From an uncultured Faecalibacterium sp. (GTDB taxonomy: Bacteria > Bacillota > Clostridia > Oscillospirales > Ruminococcaceae), in NCBI GenBank assembly GCA_934524985.1, contig CAKSYT010000003.1:124001-188000 (forward strand): a stretch of 64,000 nucleotides of DNA, in the 5' to 3' direction. Made by a program: the position numbers and the translations under genes. This document shows positions 1 to 8,602 of the stretch, piece after piece. Each line of letters begins with the position of its first letter. Position 1 is the stretch's first letter. The notes beneath the pieces were generated by a model, which was not told the origin of the DNA, made no database searches, and saw only the letters and a list, made by a program, of their open reading frames with translations.

Positions 1-872
1 TGTTCGAGGCCTCTGTGGGCGGCGGTACGCCCATCATCACCCCCATGCACCAGTGCCTGGCGGCCAACGTCATCACCGAGGTGGAGGGCATCGTGAACGG
101 CACCACCAACTTCATGCTCACCAAAATGGTGCGTGAGAGCCTTGGCTTTGAGGACGCGCTGCACATTGCGCAGGAGCTGGGCTACGCCGAGACCAAGGAC
201 CCCAGCGATGATGTGGACGGCCGCGACGCCTGCCGCAAGATCGCCATCCTGTCCTCCATGGTGTGCGGCCACCAGATCTACCCCCAGAACATTCCCACCC
301 GGGGCATCCGCGCCATTACCGCCGCCGACGTGGCCAGCGCCGAAAAGCTGGGCTGCGTCATCAAGCTGATCGCATGGATGAAGCTTGGCAAGGACGGCAG
401 TGTTGCCGCCGGTGTAGAGCCGTGTCTGGTGCCCAAGGCAAACCAGCTTGCCAGCGTGGACGACGTGTTCAACGCGGTGCTGGTCAAGGGCGATATGCTG
501 GGCGATGTGGTGTTCTACGGTAAGGGCGCTGGTAAGCTGCCCACCGCCAGCGCTGTGGTGGCAGACGTGGTGGATGCGCTGAAAAACGGCGCACAGGTGC
601 ACGACAGCCTGTTCTGGCAGCCTGCGGATCCGGTGGACGGCATGCTCACCGACCCGGCTCCCGCTGCATATTATGTGCGTGTGGCGGGCATTGCACCCGC
701 TGTGGTGGAAGCCATCTACGGCTACGGCAAGGTGGTGGATGAGCGGTATGAGGGCTGCGCCTACTTTGTGGAGCGCGCCGACGAGCGTGCGCTGGCCGAG
801 GCCGCGCGCAAGGTGGAGGCCGTGGGCGGCAGCGTGAAGCTGGTGCTCAAGCGTCTGCCCGAGGAAGTGTAA
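1..872 (+). CDS. hom: homoserine dehydrogenase, 5' end cut by the window
   Basis: Catalyses NAD(P)H-dependent reduction of aspartate semialdehyde to homoserine in the cytoplasm, the branch point to threonine and methionine. The frame is open from base 3, so the gene starts upstream of the window; about 290 residues are visible. The first visible residues, FEASVGGGTPII, are the family's conserved segment after the dinucleotide-binding fold. EGIVNGTTNFML and the ELGYAETKDPSDDVDGRDA stretch are the substrate-binding and catalytic signature. The last ~75 residues look like the C-terminal ACT domain that usually gives threonine feedback control. thrB follows after 18 bp and then lysC, so this is a threonine/lysine operon. 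Confidence 0.96.
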   Translation, partial: FEASVGGGTPIITPMHQCLAANVITEVEGIVNGTTNFMLTKMVRESLGFEDALHIAQELGYAETKDPSDDVDGRDACRKIAILSSMVCGHQIYPQNIPTRGIRAITAADVASAEKLGCVIKLIAWMKLGKDGSVAAGVEPCLVPKANQLASVDDVFNAVLVKGDMLGDVVFYGKGAGKLPTASAVVADVVDALKNGAQVHDSLFWQPADPVDGMLTDPAPAAYYVRVAGIAPAVVEAIYGYGKVVDERYEGCAYFVERADERALAEAARKVEAVGGSVKLVLKRLPEEV

Positions 873-890
873 CGGAAAGGAACTGCGGCA

Positions 891-1796
891 ATGAAGATCA
901 AAGTTTCGGTCCCTGCCACCAGCGCCAATGTGGGCTCCGGCTTCGATGCGCTGGGTCTGGCAGTTACGTTGTACAACACAGTCACCTTTGAGGACAGCGA
1001 GGTGCTGGAGATCTCGGCATCGGACGGCACCCGCATCCCCCGGGGCGAGTCGAACCTCGTGTACCGCTCCGCCAAGGGTCTGTTCGAAAAAGTGGGCAAG
1101 CAGATCCCGCCTCTCAAGATCACCCAGACGAACCCCATCCCCATGGCACGCGGTCTGGGCTCCTCTTCGGCCTGCATCATCGCGGGTCTGCTGGGCGCGA
1201 ACCGGATGCTGGGCGATGTGCTCAACACGCAGGAGCTGCTCACGCTGGCAACTGCCATCGAGGGACACCCCGATAACGTGGCTCCGGCACTGCTGGGCGG
1301 CCTGACCAGCAGCGTGTTCGAGGACGGCAAGGTGTATTCGGTCAAGCGGAATGTGGATGAAAGCCTCTGCTTTGCCGCCATCGTGCCGGACTACAAGCTG
1401 CTGACCGAAGCAGCCCGTGCGGCCCTGCCCAAGGAGGTATCCCATAAGGACGCGGTGTATAACCTGTCCCGTGCGGCGCTGGTGCCCGCAGCTTTCTGCG
1501 AGGGACGGCACGACCTACTGGCCATTGCCACCGAGGATAAGCTGCACCAGCAGTACCGTATGCCCCTGATGCCCGGCTCCCGCGAGGTGTTCGATATGGC
1601 GCGGCTGTGCGGCGCAAAGGCCGTGTATGTGTCCGGTGCAGGCAGCACGGTCATGGCTGTGGCGGAAAAGGCCGAAGCCGAAAAGTTCTATTCCAAGCTG
1701 GAAAAAGGTCTGGAACTGTTGGAAGGTCTGGACGGATGTGAAGCATTTACACTGTTGCAGCTGGATGCCGATAACACCGGCGCAACTGTGGAATGA
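891..1796 (+). CDS. thrB: homoserine kinase
   Basis: Phosphorylates homoserine to O-phosphohomoserine, the step before threonine synthase. The 301-residue protein has the GHMP kinase fold: the N-terminal SVPATSANVGSGFDALGLA segment and the ATP-binding loop PMARGLGSSSA at about residues 84-94. Length is normal for the family (about 300). The ATG is preceded by a GGAAAGGA ribosome site. It sits 18 bp after hom and 83 bp before lysC. The gap to lysC contains a small CCCCGC-AAAC-GCGGGG hairpin without a T tract, so read-through into lysC is likely. threonine synthase (thrC) is not in the window. Confidence 0.97.
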   Translation: MKIKVSVPATSANVGSGFDALGLAVTLYNTVTFEDSEVLEISASDGTRIPRGESNLVYRSAKGLFEKVGKQIPPLKITQTNPIPMARGLGSSSACIIAGLLGANRMLGDVLNTQELLTLATAIEGHPDNVAPALLGGLTSSVFEDGKVYSVKRNVDESLCFAAIVPDYKLLTEAARAALPKEVSHKDAVYNLSRAALVPAAFCEGRHDLLAIATEDKLHQQYRMPLMPGSREVFDMARLCGAKAVYVSGAGSTVMAVAEKAEAEKFYSKLEKGLELLEGLDGCEAFTLLQLDADNTGATVE

Positions 1797-1879
1797 TAAA
1801 CGGGTAAGGGAAGTGCAAGAACGCTTCCGCCCGGCAAGCCCCCGCAAACGCGGGGCGTTAAAGAGGAGAGTGACAAGAT

Positions 1880-3079
1880 ATGGCGTTGATTGTACAGAAA
1901 TTCGGCGGTTCCTCCGTAAAGGACCGTGACCGTATCTTCAACGTTGCGCGGATCGTGGCCAACACCCACAACGCGGGCAATGACGTAGTGGTGGTAGTCT
2001 CCGCACAGGGCGACACCACCGATGACCTGATCGCCAAGGCAGGGGAGATCACCCATAACCCCTCGGCGCGTGAGATGGATATGCTGCTGGCCTCCGGCGA
2101 GCAGATCAGCATCGCACTGCTGGCCATGGCGCTGAACGAGCTGGGTTGCCATGCCATCAGCCTGACCGGTTGGCAGGCGGGCTTCCGCACCGACCGTGCC
2201 TACACCAAGGCGCGCATCACCCGGCTGGAGACCGAGCGGATCTCCTCCGAGCTGGAGCGCAACCGTGTGGTAGTGGTGGCAGGCTTCCAGGGTCTGAACA
2301 AGCTGGACGACATCACCACGCTGGGACGCGGCGGCTCCGATACCAGTGCTGTGGCCATTGCTGCTGCCCTGCACGCTGACCGCTGCCAGATCTACACGGA
2401 TGTGGAAGGCGTTTACACCGCTGACCCGCGCAAGGTGCGCAACACCCGAAAGCTGGAAGAGATCACCTTTGACGAGATGCTGGAGCTGGCATCTCTGGGC
2501 GCACAGGTGCTGAACAACCGCAGCGTGGAGCTGGCCAAAAAGTACAATGTGGAGCTGGAGGTGCTCTCCAGCCTGAACCCCATCCCGGGTACGGTGGTTA
2601 AGGAGGTTACAAAGGACATGGAAGGTATGCTGATCAAGGGTGTTGCCAAGGACACCGATGTTGCTGTTATCACGATTCTCAACGTTCCCGATGAGCCGGG
2701 CATGAGCTTTAGGATCTTCGGTCTGCTGGCACAGAAGAACATCAACGTGGACATCATTCTGCAGTCCACCGGCCGCGACGGCAAGAAGGATATCAGCTTT
2801 ACCTGTGCAGAGGGCGAAGCCGAGCTGGCTATGCGTGTGCTGAAGGACAGCGCACACTTCAGCGATGTCAGCGTGGACACCACCTGCGCCAAGGTCTCCA
2901 TCGTGGGTGCCGGTATGCAGAGCCACAGCGGCGTTGCCTCCAAGATGTTCGAGGCACTGTCCAACAACAATATCAACATCAAGATGATCTCCACCAGTGA
3001 GATCAAGATCTCCTGCATCATCGACCGTGCAGACGCCGACAAGGCTGTCAGCGCTATCCACGATATGCTGTTTGACTGA
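1880..3079 (+). CDS. lysC: aspartate kinase
   Basis: Phosphorylates aspartate, the first committed step to lysine, threonine and methionine. The 399-residue protein begins with the family signature KFGGSSV (residues 7-13), has the amino-acid kinase domain to about residue 245 (GRGGSDTSAVA is the ATP/aspartate-binding stretch), and ends in two ACT domains (about 265-399) that normally bind lysine or threonine for feedback inhibition. It is a monofunctional short aspartokinase, not fused to homoserine dehydrogenase. AGAGGAGAG lies 8 bp before the ATG. It closes the hom-thrB-lysC operon and is followed by a terminator-like hairpin. Confidence 0.97.
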   Translation: MALIVQKFGGSSVKDRDRIFNVARIVANTHNAGNDVVVVVSAQGDTTDDLIAKAGEITHNPSAREMDMLLASGEQISIALLAMALNELGCHAISLTGWQAGFRTDRAYTKARITRLETERISSELERNRVVVVAGFQGLNKLDDITTLGRGGSDTSAVAIAAALHADRCQIYTDVEGVYTADPRKVRNTRKLEEITFDEMLELASLGAQVLNNRSVELAKKYNVELEVLSSLNPIPGTVVKEVTKDMEGMLIKGVAKDTDVAVITILNVPDEPGMSFRIFGLLAQKNINVDIILQSTGRDGKKDISFTCAEGEAELAMRVLKDSAHFSDVSVDTTCAKVSIVGAGMQSHSGVASKMFEALSNNNINIKMISTSEIKISCIIDRADADKAVSAIHDMLFD

Positions 3080-3103
3080 TCTGCGTAAAATTTTTGCTTA
3101 TGG

Positions 3104-3146
3104 CCTGTCTGCTCCCTGCCGGGGGCGGGCGGGTCATAATTTTTTT
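3104..3146 (+). terminator. probable terminator of hom-thrB-lysC
   Basis: A 9-bp stem with three G-U pairs (3104-3112 with 3125-3133) is followed by TCATAAT and a run of seven T. The T run is offset by a few bases, so this is a moderate call. The position between lysC and the next promoter fits. Confidence 0.5.
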
Positions 3147-3159
3147 ACACACGGCGGCG

Positions 3160-3188
3160 TTTACACAAATTGCAAAGGGGTGTATAAT
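3160..3188 (+). promoter_or_regulatory. promoter for the carboxypeptidase-M16-lgt operon
   Basis: TTTACA (3160-3165), a 17-bp spacer and TATAAT (3183-3188). The transcript would start near 3195, leaving a leader of about 50 nt. Confidence 0.8.
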
Positions 3189-3247
3189 ATAGTTTGAATC
3201 TGTGCGGCGCACCGGCGCTGCAACAACGCCGAAAAGGAGCCCGCCGC

Positions 3248-4069
3248 ATGAGTGAACCCACCCGTACCTTCAGAGCGCCTGCCGATAAGCGCCTGACCTA
3301 TCAACAATGGAAGCGCCGCAAAATGCTGCGGCTGGCCCGCAACTGGGTGCTGTTTCTGGCCGGCTGCGCTGCGGTGGTAGCGCTGCTGACCGGCGGCATC
3401 CTGTGGCTGCTGCCCAAGGTGCACGGCCTGCTGGCCGGGCCAAAGGTGTTTGCAGCCAGCGTGTATGACGGCACAGACTATGTGTTCAATGCCGCAGACG
3501 TGCGGCTTACGCTGGTGAACGCCAACCTGCCCTATACCGCCGAGCCAACCCCGCTGCTGGATACCGCCGATGAGGCCACCGGCCAGCAGCTGGAAGCGGA
3601 AGCCGCCATGCAGTACCGCAGCATGGCCGCCGCCGCGCAGGCGGATGGCGTCAGCCTGACCCTTGCGGCCGGTTATCAGGATGCCGACACCCGGCAGGCT
3701 GCCTACGAGGCCCGGGTGCAGACCTACTGCGATAAGCGCAAGAGCGAGGAGGAAGCCGCCCGTCTGGCGGCTACCATCCAGCCCGCTGCCAACGCCAACG
3801 AGCACGGCACCGGCTACGCGGCAGATATCCTCAGTGCGGACGACCCGCAGCAGGACACCGGCTTTGCCGAGACCCGCGCCTACGAGTGGCTTACGGCCTA
3901 CGCTGCGGAATACGGCTTTATCCTGCGCTACCCGCAGGACCGGCAGGCCGCCACAGGCATCGTATTTGAGCCGTGGCACTGGCGCTATGTAGGGGTGGAA
4001 AACGCCCTTGCCATCCGTGCCAGCGGCCTGAGCTTGGAAGAGTTCATCGCCCTGCAGCGGGCAGACTGA
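3248..4069 (+). CDS. membrane-anchored D-alanyl-D-alanine carboxypeptidase, VanY/M15B family
   Basis: Predicted zinc peptidase that trims the terminal D-Ala of peptidoglycan stem peptides outside the cell. I chose the ATG at 3248 because AAGGAG (3234-3239) is 8 bp upstream; the in-frame TTG at 3194 lies at the expected transcription start. The 273 residues begin with a basic stretch, one membrane segment (about 33-55, type II topology) and then the M15B domain. The family zinc ligands are seen as EHGTGYAADI (H186, D193) and EPWHWRYVG (H244). The usual SEHQTG is here NEHGTG. Resistance to glycopeptides is not implied: no vanS, vanR or van ligase genes are nearby. It heads an operon with M16 peptidases and lgt. 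Confidence 0.85.
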   Translation: MSEPTRTFRAPADKRLTYQQWKRRKMLRLARNWVLFLAGCAAVVALLTGGILWLLPKVHGLLAGPKVFAASVYDGTDYVFNAADVRLTLVNANLPYTAEPTPLLDTADEATGQQLEAEAAMQYRSMAAAAQADGVSLTLAAGYQDADTRQAAYEARVQTYCDKRKSEEEAARLAATIQPAANANEHGTGYAADILSADDPQQDTGFAETRAYEWLTAYAAEYGFILRYPQDRQAATGIVFEPWHWRYVGVENALAIRASGLSLEEFIALQRAD

Positions 4070-4112
4070 ATCAAACGCTCTGTGCTGCGGCACAGAGAGA
4101 AGGGAAATACCA

Positions 4113-5414
4113 TTGGAACGTACTCTCATTGCACCGGGCGTGCATCTTTCCTGCGACCCGGCTTCTAAATTTAACCGCTGCCGTATCAGCATCCACTTTG
4201 CTTTTCCGGCCCAGCGGAAAACGGCCACTGCCCACGCGCTTTTGCCGCTGGTGATGGAGCGCGGCTATGCGGATTGCCCGGATATGACCCGGCTGACCAA
4301 AAAGCTGGCAAAGCTCTACGGTGCAGACCTGACTGTGGACGCCCGCCCCATGGGCTGCAACCACAACCTTTGCGTCAGCGTGACCGGCATCAAGGATGCC
4401 TTTGCGCTGGAAGGCGAGGTGCTGACCGCCGAGTACACGAAAATCGCGCTGGGCGCGGCCTTTCATCCCTATCTTGTGGACGGCTGCTTTGACCCGCAGG
4501 CCGTCAGCATTGAAAAGCAGATGCTGAAAAAAGGCCTTGAGGACGAGATCAACGATAAACGCATCTACTGCCTGCATCAGGCCAACCGGGAGTTCTTTGG
4601 CGACAGCCCGGCGGGTGTGCGGCAGGAGGGCTATCTGGAAGAGGTGGACGGCCTTACCCCGGCTATGCTGACCGACGCCTACCGGCAGATGCTGCGCACT
4701 GCCAACATCGAGCTGCTGGTGCTGGGCTGCGATGCCGCCCAGACCGCCGCCATCCGGGACGCCTTGCTGGCAGAGCTTGCCTGCATCGACCGCGCCCCGC
4801 TGCCGCTGGTGGAAAACATGGCAATGCCCGCCATTGCACCGGTGCATAAGACCGAAAACTACGATATGGTGCAGGCAAAGCTGTGTATGCTGTTCACGCT
4901 GGGGCAGCCCATGCAGCCGCAGCAGCTGGCAGCCGTGCGCCTTGCCATGGCGCTGTACGGCGGCAGCGTGACCAGCCGCCTGTTCCTCAATGTGCGGGAG
5001 CGGGATCATCTGTGCTACTACTGCTCCTCCTCCTTCCAGAGCTTTACCGGCAGCATGGCGGTGAACAGCGGTGTGGAGCACGCCGATGCCGCCCGCGCAG
5101 AGCAGGCGATTCTGAAGGAGCTTGCCGACCTGTGCACCGGCCCCATTACGGACGAGGAATTTGAGGACTGCCGCCGGGGCTTGCTCAGCGGCATGAACGG
5201 GGTAGAGGACAGCCTTGGCGGCATTGAGAGCTGGTACTACATCGAGGTGCTGCGCGCCGGGGCCAACAGCGCTGCGCCCATCCAGAGCCCGGAGCAGGCG
5301 CGGAATGCTCTGCGCGCCGTGACCAAGGATGAGGTGCGGGACATCCTGCGCCGCCTGACCCTCTCGGTCAGCTATCTGCTTACAAAGGAGGATGCTGCTC
5401 ATGCCGCAGAATAA
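4113..5414 (+). CDS. M16 peptidase-like protein lacking the zinc motif (YmfF/AlbE-like)
   Basis: The 433-residue protein has the M16 fold but no HxxEH motif: the matching segment reads AHALLPLVMERG. M16 enzymes often work as pairs of one inactive and one active subunit, and the next gene supplies an intact HxxEH, so I infer a heterodimer partner. The start is TTG at 4113, with AGAGAAGGG about 10 bp upstream; no in-frame ATG or GTG lies nearby. It overlaps the next gene by 14 bp, implying translational coupling. The arrangement matches the Bacillus ymfF-ymfH pair. Cytoplasmic, no signal peptide. The substrate is unknown. Confidence 0.82.
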   Translation: MERTLIAPGVHLSCDPASKFNRCRISIHFAFPAQRKTATAHALLPLVMERGYADCPDMTRLTKKLAKLYGADLTVDARPMGCNHNLCVSVTGIKDAFALEGEVLTAEYTKIALGAAFHPYLVDGCFDPQAVSIEKQMLKKGLEDEINDKRIYCLHQANREFFGDSPAGVRQEGYLEEVDGLTPAMLTDAYRQMLRTANIELLVLGCDAAQTAAIRDALLAELACIDRAPLPLVENMAMPAIAPVHKTENYDMVQAKLCMLFTLGQPMQPQQLAAVRLAMALYGGSVTSRLFLNVRERDHLCYYCSSSFQSFTGSMAVNSGVEHADAARAEQAILKELADLCTGPITDEEFEDCRRGLLSGMNGVEDSLGGIESWYYIEVLRAGANSAAPIQSPEQARNALRAVTKDEVRDILRRLTLSVSYLLTKEDAAHAAE

Positions 5415-6714
5415 CCAGACCCTGCTGGAAAAGACCGTGGCCGACCAGTGGCAGACCCTGCCCTCCGGCCTGACGGTGCTGGTGCGCCCCATGCCGGGCT
5501 ATTCCAGCACCCATGTGATCTATGCCACCAAGTTCGGCTCCATCGACCGGGATTTCTGCCTGAACGGCCAAACCGTGCATCTGCCGGCGGGTGTGGCGCA
5601 TTTTTTGGAGCACAAAATGTTCGAGGACGAGGACGGCGACGCCTTTGCCAAGTACGCAAAGACCGGTGCCAACGCCAACGCCTTTACCAGCTTTGACCGC
5701 ACCTGCTACCTGTTCACCGCCACCCAGCAGCTGGACGAAAGTCTGGATGTGCTGCTGGGCATGGTAGGCCACCCCTACTTTACCGAGCAGACCATCGCCA
5801 AGGAGCAGGGCATCATCGGGCAGGAGATCAAAATGTACGATGACAGCCCGGACTGGCGGCTCATCACCGGCCTGTTCGAGTGCCTGTACCACAGCCACCC
5901 CATCCGCAGCGACATCGCAGGCACGGTGGAAAGCATTGCCGAGATCACGCCCGCCATGCTGTACAATAGCTGCAAGGCCTTTTATGCCCCGGGCAATATG
6001 GTGCTGGCTGCGGCCGGAAATACGACAATGGAGCAGATTTTGGCTGCCTGCAAGCGGCACGGCCTGATGGAACCCCGCCCGGCAGAAAAGGTGCAGCGGC
6101 TGTGGGCCACGGAGCCCATGACCCTTGCCGCTACGGAGAAAACGCTGACCATGCCGGTCTCCAAGCCCTGCTTCGGCGTGGGCTTTAAGGAAGAACCGCT
6201 GCCCGCAGGCGACCTGCGCACCGAGGCGCTGTACGATCTTGTGCTCAGCTGCATCGTGGGCGGGATGTCGCCCCTGTACCGCCGCCTGTACGATGAAGGT
6301 CTTGTGAACCCCGGCTTTGGCGGCGAGGTGCTGCGGGTGGACGGCTGCTGCTGCATCCTGTTCACCGGCGAGAGCGATGTGCCGGACACCGTGCGCCAGC
6401 TGCTGTTGGACGAGATCGCCCGGGTGCGCGCCGCCGGTGTGGACAGGGAAGTGTTTACCCTGTGCAAGAACGAAAAATACGGCCAGCTGATCGAAAATCT
6501 GGAAAACGTGGAGGACTCGGCCAGCCAGATGGCAGATTTTGCCCTCAGCGGCCAGACGGTGGCGCAGCAGATCTCCATGCTGGCCGGGCTGACCGCAGAG
6601 GATGCGGACGCTGCTTTGCAGCACATCCTGTGCACCGACCGCATGGCCACCATGTACATCCTGCCGGATGGCACGGCGCAGGCAGCGGAAGAGGACGAGG
6701 AGGAAGAAGAATGA
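5401..6714 (+). CDS. M16 family zinc metallopeptidase (YmfH/processing-protease-like)
   Basis: Active member of the tandem M16 pair. H67-F-L-E70-H71 is the inverted zinc motif HxxEH, followed by the M16 stretch AKTGANANAFTSFDRTCYLF (about 85-104) that holds conserved substrate-cleft residues. I set the start at ATG 5401 (437 residues) because the AAAGGAGG site ends at 5391; the ATG at 5392 directly abuts it and cannot be used well. The C-terminus is a run of Glu/Asp. The stop overlaps the lgt start (ATGA), so carboxypeptidase, M16 pair and lgt appear to be one transcription and translation unit. Relatives process peptides or precursors; the target here is unknown. Confidence 0.88.
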   Translation: MPQNNQTLLEKTVADQWQTLPSGLTVLVRPMPGYSSTHVIYATKFGSIDRDFCLNGQTVHLPAGVAHFLEHKMFEDEDGDAFAKYAKTGANANAFTSFDRTCYLFTATQQLDESLDVLLGMVGHPYFTEQTIAKEQGIIGQEIKMYDDSPDWRLITGLFECLYHSHPIRSDIAGTVESIAEITPAMLYNSCKAFYAPGNMVLAAAGNTTMEQILAACKRHGLMEPRPAEKVQRLWATEPMTLAATEKTLTMPVSKPCFGVGFKEEPLPAGDLRTEALYDLVLSCIVGGMSPLYRRLYDEGLVNPGFGGEVLRVDGCCCILFTGESDVPDTVRQLLLDEIARVRAAGVDREVFTLCKNEKYGQLIENLENVEDSASQMADFALSGQTVAQQISMLAGLTAEDADAALQHILCTDRMATMYILPDGTAQAAEEDEEEEE

Positions 6715-7760
6715 GTTATCTTACAAATCTGGTGCAGTTCCCGGGTCTGGGGCTGAGCTTTCAGCTGAACCGCGTGGCCTTTACCATCGGCGGGGTCAGC
6801 ATCTACTGGTACGGCGTGTGCATCGCGGTGGGTCTGTGTCTGGCACTGGTCTTTGCCTTCCGGCACAGTCTGGAATTTGGCGTAGACCCGGACAGCATGG
6901 TGGACGTCATTCTTATCGGCGTGGTGCTGGGCATCATCAGCGCCCGCGCCTACTATGTGGCTATGGCACCTTTTAAATACGAGAGCATCTGGGAGATGAT
7001 TGCCATCCGGGACGGCGGCCTTGCCATCTACGGCGGCATCATCGGCGGCTTTCTGTTCGGCGGTCTGGCCTGCAAGTGGCGTGGCGTGCCGGTGCTGCCC
7101 ATGTTCGACCTTACCGCCATGGGCTTTCTCATCGGGCAGGGCTGCGGCCGCTGGGGCAACTTTTTCAATCAGGAGGCCTTTGGCTGCAACACCACCCTGC
7201 CGTGGGGAATGTACAGCGAGACCACCCGTGCTTACCTGATGAGCAGCACGGTCACGGTACCCAAGGGTGTGGTCATCGACCCCAACCTGCCGGTGCACCC
7301 CACCTTTTTGTATGAGAGCATCTGGTGCTTTGTGGGCTTCTTCCTACTGTTCCGCTACATCAAAAAGCGCAAGTTCAACGGCGATATCACCCTGCGGTAT
7401 CTGATCTGGTACGGCACAGGCCGTTTCTGGATCGAGGGTCTGCGCACCGACAGCCTGATGCTGGTGCCCTCCATCGGGCTGCGGGCATCCCAGCTGGTGG
7501 CAGGCATCGCTGTGGTGGTGGGCATTGCGGCAGAGGTGTACTTTACCCGCAAGTTCAAGGGCAAGCCTCTGCTGGTGCCGCTGGCGCTTAACGCCGAGAA
7601 CAAGGCGGCTCAAAAGAAGCTGGACGGTCCCATCTCCTTTGCGGGCAAGGACACCCAGCTGCTGGCTTCCAGCCCGCGCAAGCTGTTTTTGGAAAAGACC
7701 GAGGCCTATAATGCACAGGTGAAAGCCGCCATAGAACAGGCCGGGCAGAAAAAAACGTAA
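6711..7760 (+). CDS. lgt: prolipoprotein diacylglyceryl transferase
   Basis: Integral membrane enzyme that moves diacylglycerol from phosphatidylglycerol to the lipobox cysteine, the first step of lipoprotein maturation. The 349-residue protein has about seven membrane segments and the Lgt signature [13 protein letters not shown] (residues 146-158). WYGV near residue 33 and the arginines of the catalytic core are in place. The start ATG at 6711 overlaps the upstream stop as ATGA. The C-terminus extends roughly 60 residues past the last membrane helix as a soluble basic tail. Likely clients in this window include the lipoproteins at 21692, 22983 and 37686. Confidence 0.95.
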   Translation: MSYLTNLVQFPGLGLSFQLNRVAFTIGGVSIYWYGVCIAVGLCLALVFAFRHSLEFGVDPDSMVDVILIGVVLGIISARAYYVAMAPFKYESIWEMIAIRDGGLAIYGGIIGGFLFGGLACKWRGVPVLPMFDLTAMGFLIGQGCGRWGNFFNQEAFGCNTTLPWGMYSETTRAYLMSSTVTVPKGVVIDPNLPVHPTFLYESIWCFVGFFLLFRYIKKRKFNGDITLRYLIWYGTGRFWIEGLRTDSLMLVPSIGLRASQLVAGIAVVVGIAAEVYFTRKFKGKPLLVPLALNAENKAAQKKLDGPISFAGKDTQLLASSPRKLFLEKTEAYNAQVKAAIEQAGQKKT

Positions 7761-7789
7761 AAAATCTGCGCAAAAGGGGAAATTTCCTC

Positions 7790-7818
7790 TTGCAATCCGG
7801 TTTGTTTTTTGCTATAAT
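7790..7818 (+). promoter_or_regulatory. rplU-rpmA promoter
   Basis: TTGCAA (7790-7795), 17-bp spacer, TATAAT (7813-7818). It lies directly downstream of lgt and serves a ribosomal protein operon. Confidence 0.85.
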
Positions 7819-7824
7819 ATTCTA

Positions 7825-7908
7825 GCCGCATGGTGTGGGCGCCTGAAATGGCCCGCTGTAAGGGCCTGCCTTTACGACCAGCGAGTACAACGAAAAGGAA
7901 TGAACAAA
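7825..7908 (+). promoter_or_regulatory. probable ribosomal protein L21 leader RNA
   Basis: The ~84-nt untranslated leader contains a GGCCC-GCTGTAA-GGGCC hairpin (7850-7866) ahead of a purine-rich ribosome site. Structured leaders upstream of rplU, used for autoregulation by L21, are known in Firmicutes. I infer the same here from position and the hairpin; I cannot test it against the covariance model. Confidence 0.5.
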
Positions 7909-8220
7909 ATGTACGCAATCATTGTTACCGGCGGTAAGCAGTACCGCGTGGAGCAGGGCGACATCGTCTACATCGAAAAGCTGGACGTTGAGGCCGACTC
8001 CGAAGTGAAGTTTGATCAGGTTCTCGCTATTGGCGAGGAGGGTTCTGTGAAGGTTGGCGCTCCTGTTGTTGAGGGTGCTACCGTTTCTGCCAAGGTCATC
8101 AAGAATGGCAAGGGCAAGAAGCTGAACATCATCACCTATCGCGCAAAGAAGCACAGTGCTCGCCGTATGGGCCATCGTCAGCCCTACACCAAGGTTGAGA
8201 TCACTGCGATCAACGGCTAA
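7909..8220 (+). CDS. rplU: 50S ribosomal protein L21
   Basis: Large-subunit protein that binds 23S rRNA. I start it at ATG 7909 (103 residues, normal length, beginning [14 protein letters not shown]) because AAAAGGA (7893-7899) is 9 bp upstream. The ATG at 7900 directly abuts that site and would add MNK. The C-terminal [19 protein letters not shown] segment is typical. rpmA follows after 14 bp with no prp/ysxB gene between them, unlike the usual Firmicute order. T-rich codon choice (GTT, GCT) suggests strong expression. Confidence 0.98.
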   Translation: MYAIIVTGGKQYRVEQGDIVYIEKLDVEADSEVKFDQVLAIGEEGSVKVGAPVVEGATVSAKVIKNGKGKKLNIITYRAKKHSARRMGHRQPYTKVEITAING

Positions 8221-8234
8221 GGAGGTAAATTACA

Positions 8235-8486
8235 ATGGCACATAAAAAGGGCGTAGGCAGCACCAAGAACGGCCGCGATTCCGCAGCACAGCGTCTGGGC
8301 ACCAAGCGTGCAGACGGTCAGTTCGTTCTGGCCGGCAACATCCTGGTCCGTCAGCGTGGCACCCACATCATGCCGGGTGAGAACGTTGGCAAGGGCAGCG
8401 ATGACACCCTGTTTGCTCTGGTAGACGGCACCGTCCGTTTCGAGCGCGTGGGCAAGAACGGCAAGAAGTGCAGCGTTAAGCAGTAA
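8235..8486 (+). CDS. rpmA: 50S ribosomal protein L27, without N-terminal extension
   Basis: The 83-residue protein starts [16 protein letters not shown], so the mature L27 N-terminus that reaches the peptidyl transferase centre is encoded directly. In most Firmicutes L27 carries a short leader removed by the protease Prp, encoded between rplU and rpmA; both the leader and the gene are missing here. GGAGGTAAATTACA separates it from rplU and supplies the ribosome site. A strong terminator follows. Confidence 0.98.
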   Translation: MAHKKGVGSTKNGRDSAAQRLGTKRADGQFVLAGNILVRQRGTHIMPGENVGKGSDDTLFALVDGTVRFERVGKNGKKCSVKQ

Positions 8487-8511
8487 CTTCTTTCTGAATA
8501 ACTGCAATCGT

Positions 8512-8542
8512 AGAGCCGGACCCTCGTGGCCCGGCTCTTTTT
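8512..8542 (+). terminator. Rho-independent terminator of rplU-rpmA
   Basis: AGAGCCGG (8512-8519) pairs with CCGGCTCT (8531-8538), followed by a T run. Confidence 0.9.
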
Positions 8543-8602
8543 GATGAAATAAGGCTGCGTGTTTGCACAATGCGGCAGCCTGTAAAACTAAGGAGGGGCT
8601 GT

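Noticed and set aside
1688..3061. 457-codon minus-strand frame over lysC
   Set aside because: Composition and full overlap with lysC show it is a shadow; no ribosome site.
3194..3247. TTG start extending the carboxypeptidase by 18 residues
   Set aside because: It lies only 6 bp after the -10 box, at the expected transcription start, and a better site exists at 3248.
3248..4069. Glycopeptide-resistance vanY
   Set aside because: Only the peptidase family matches; no vanRS or D-Ala-D-Lac genes nearby, so a housekeeping cell-wall role is more likely.
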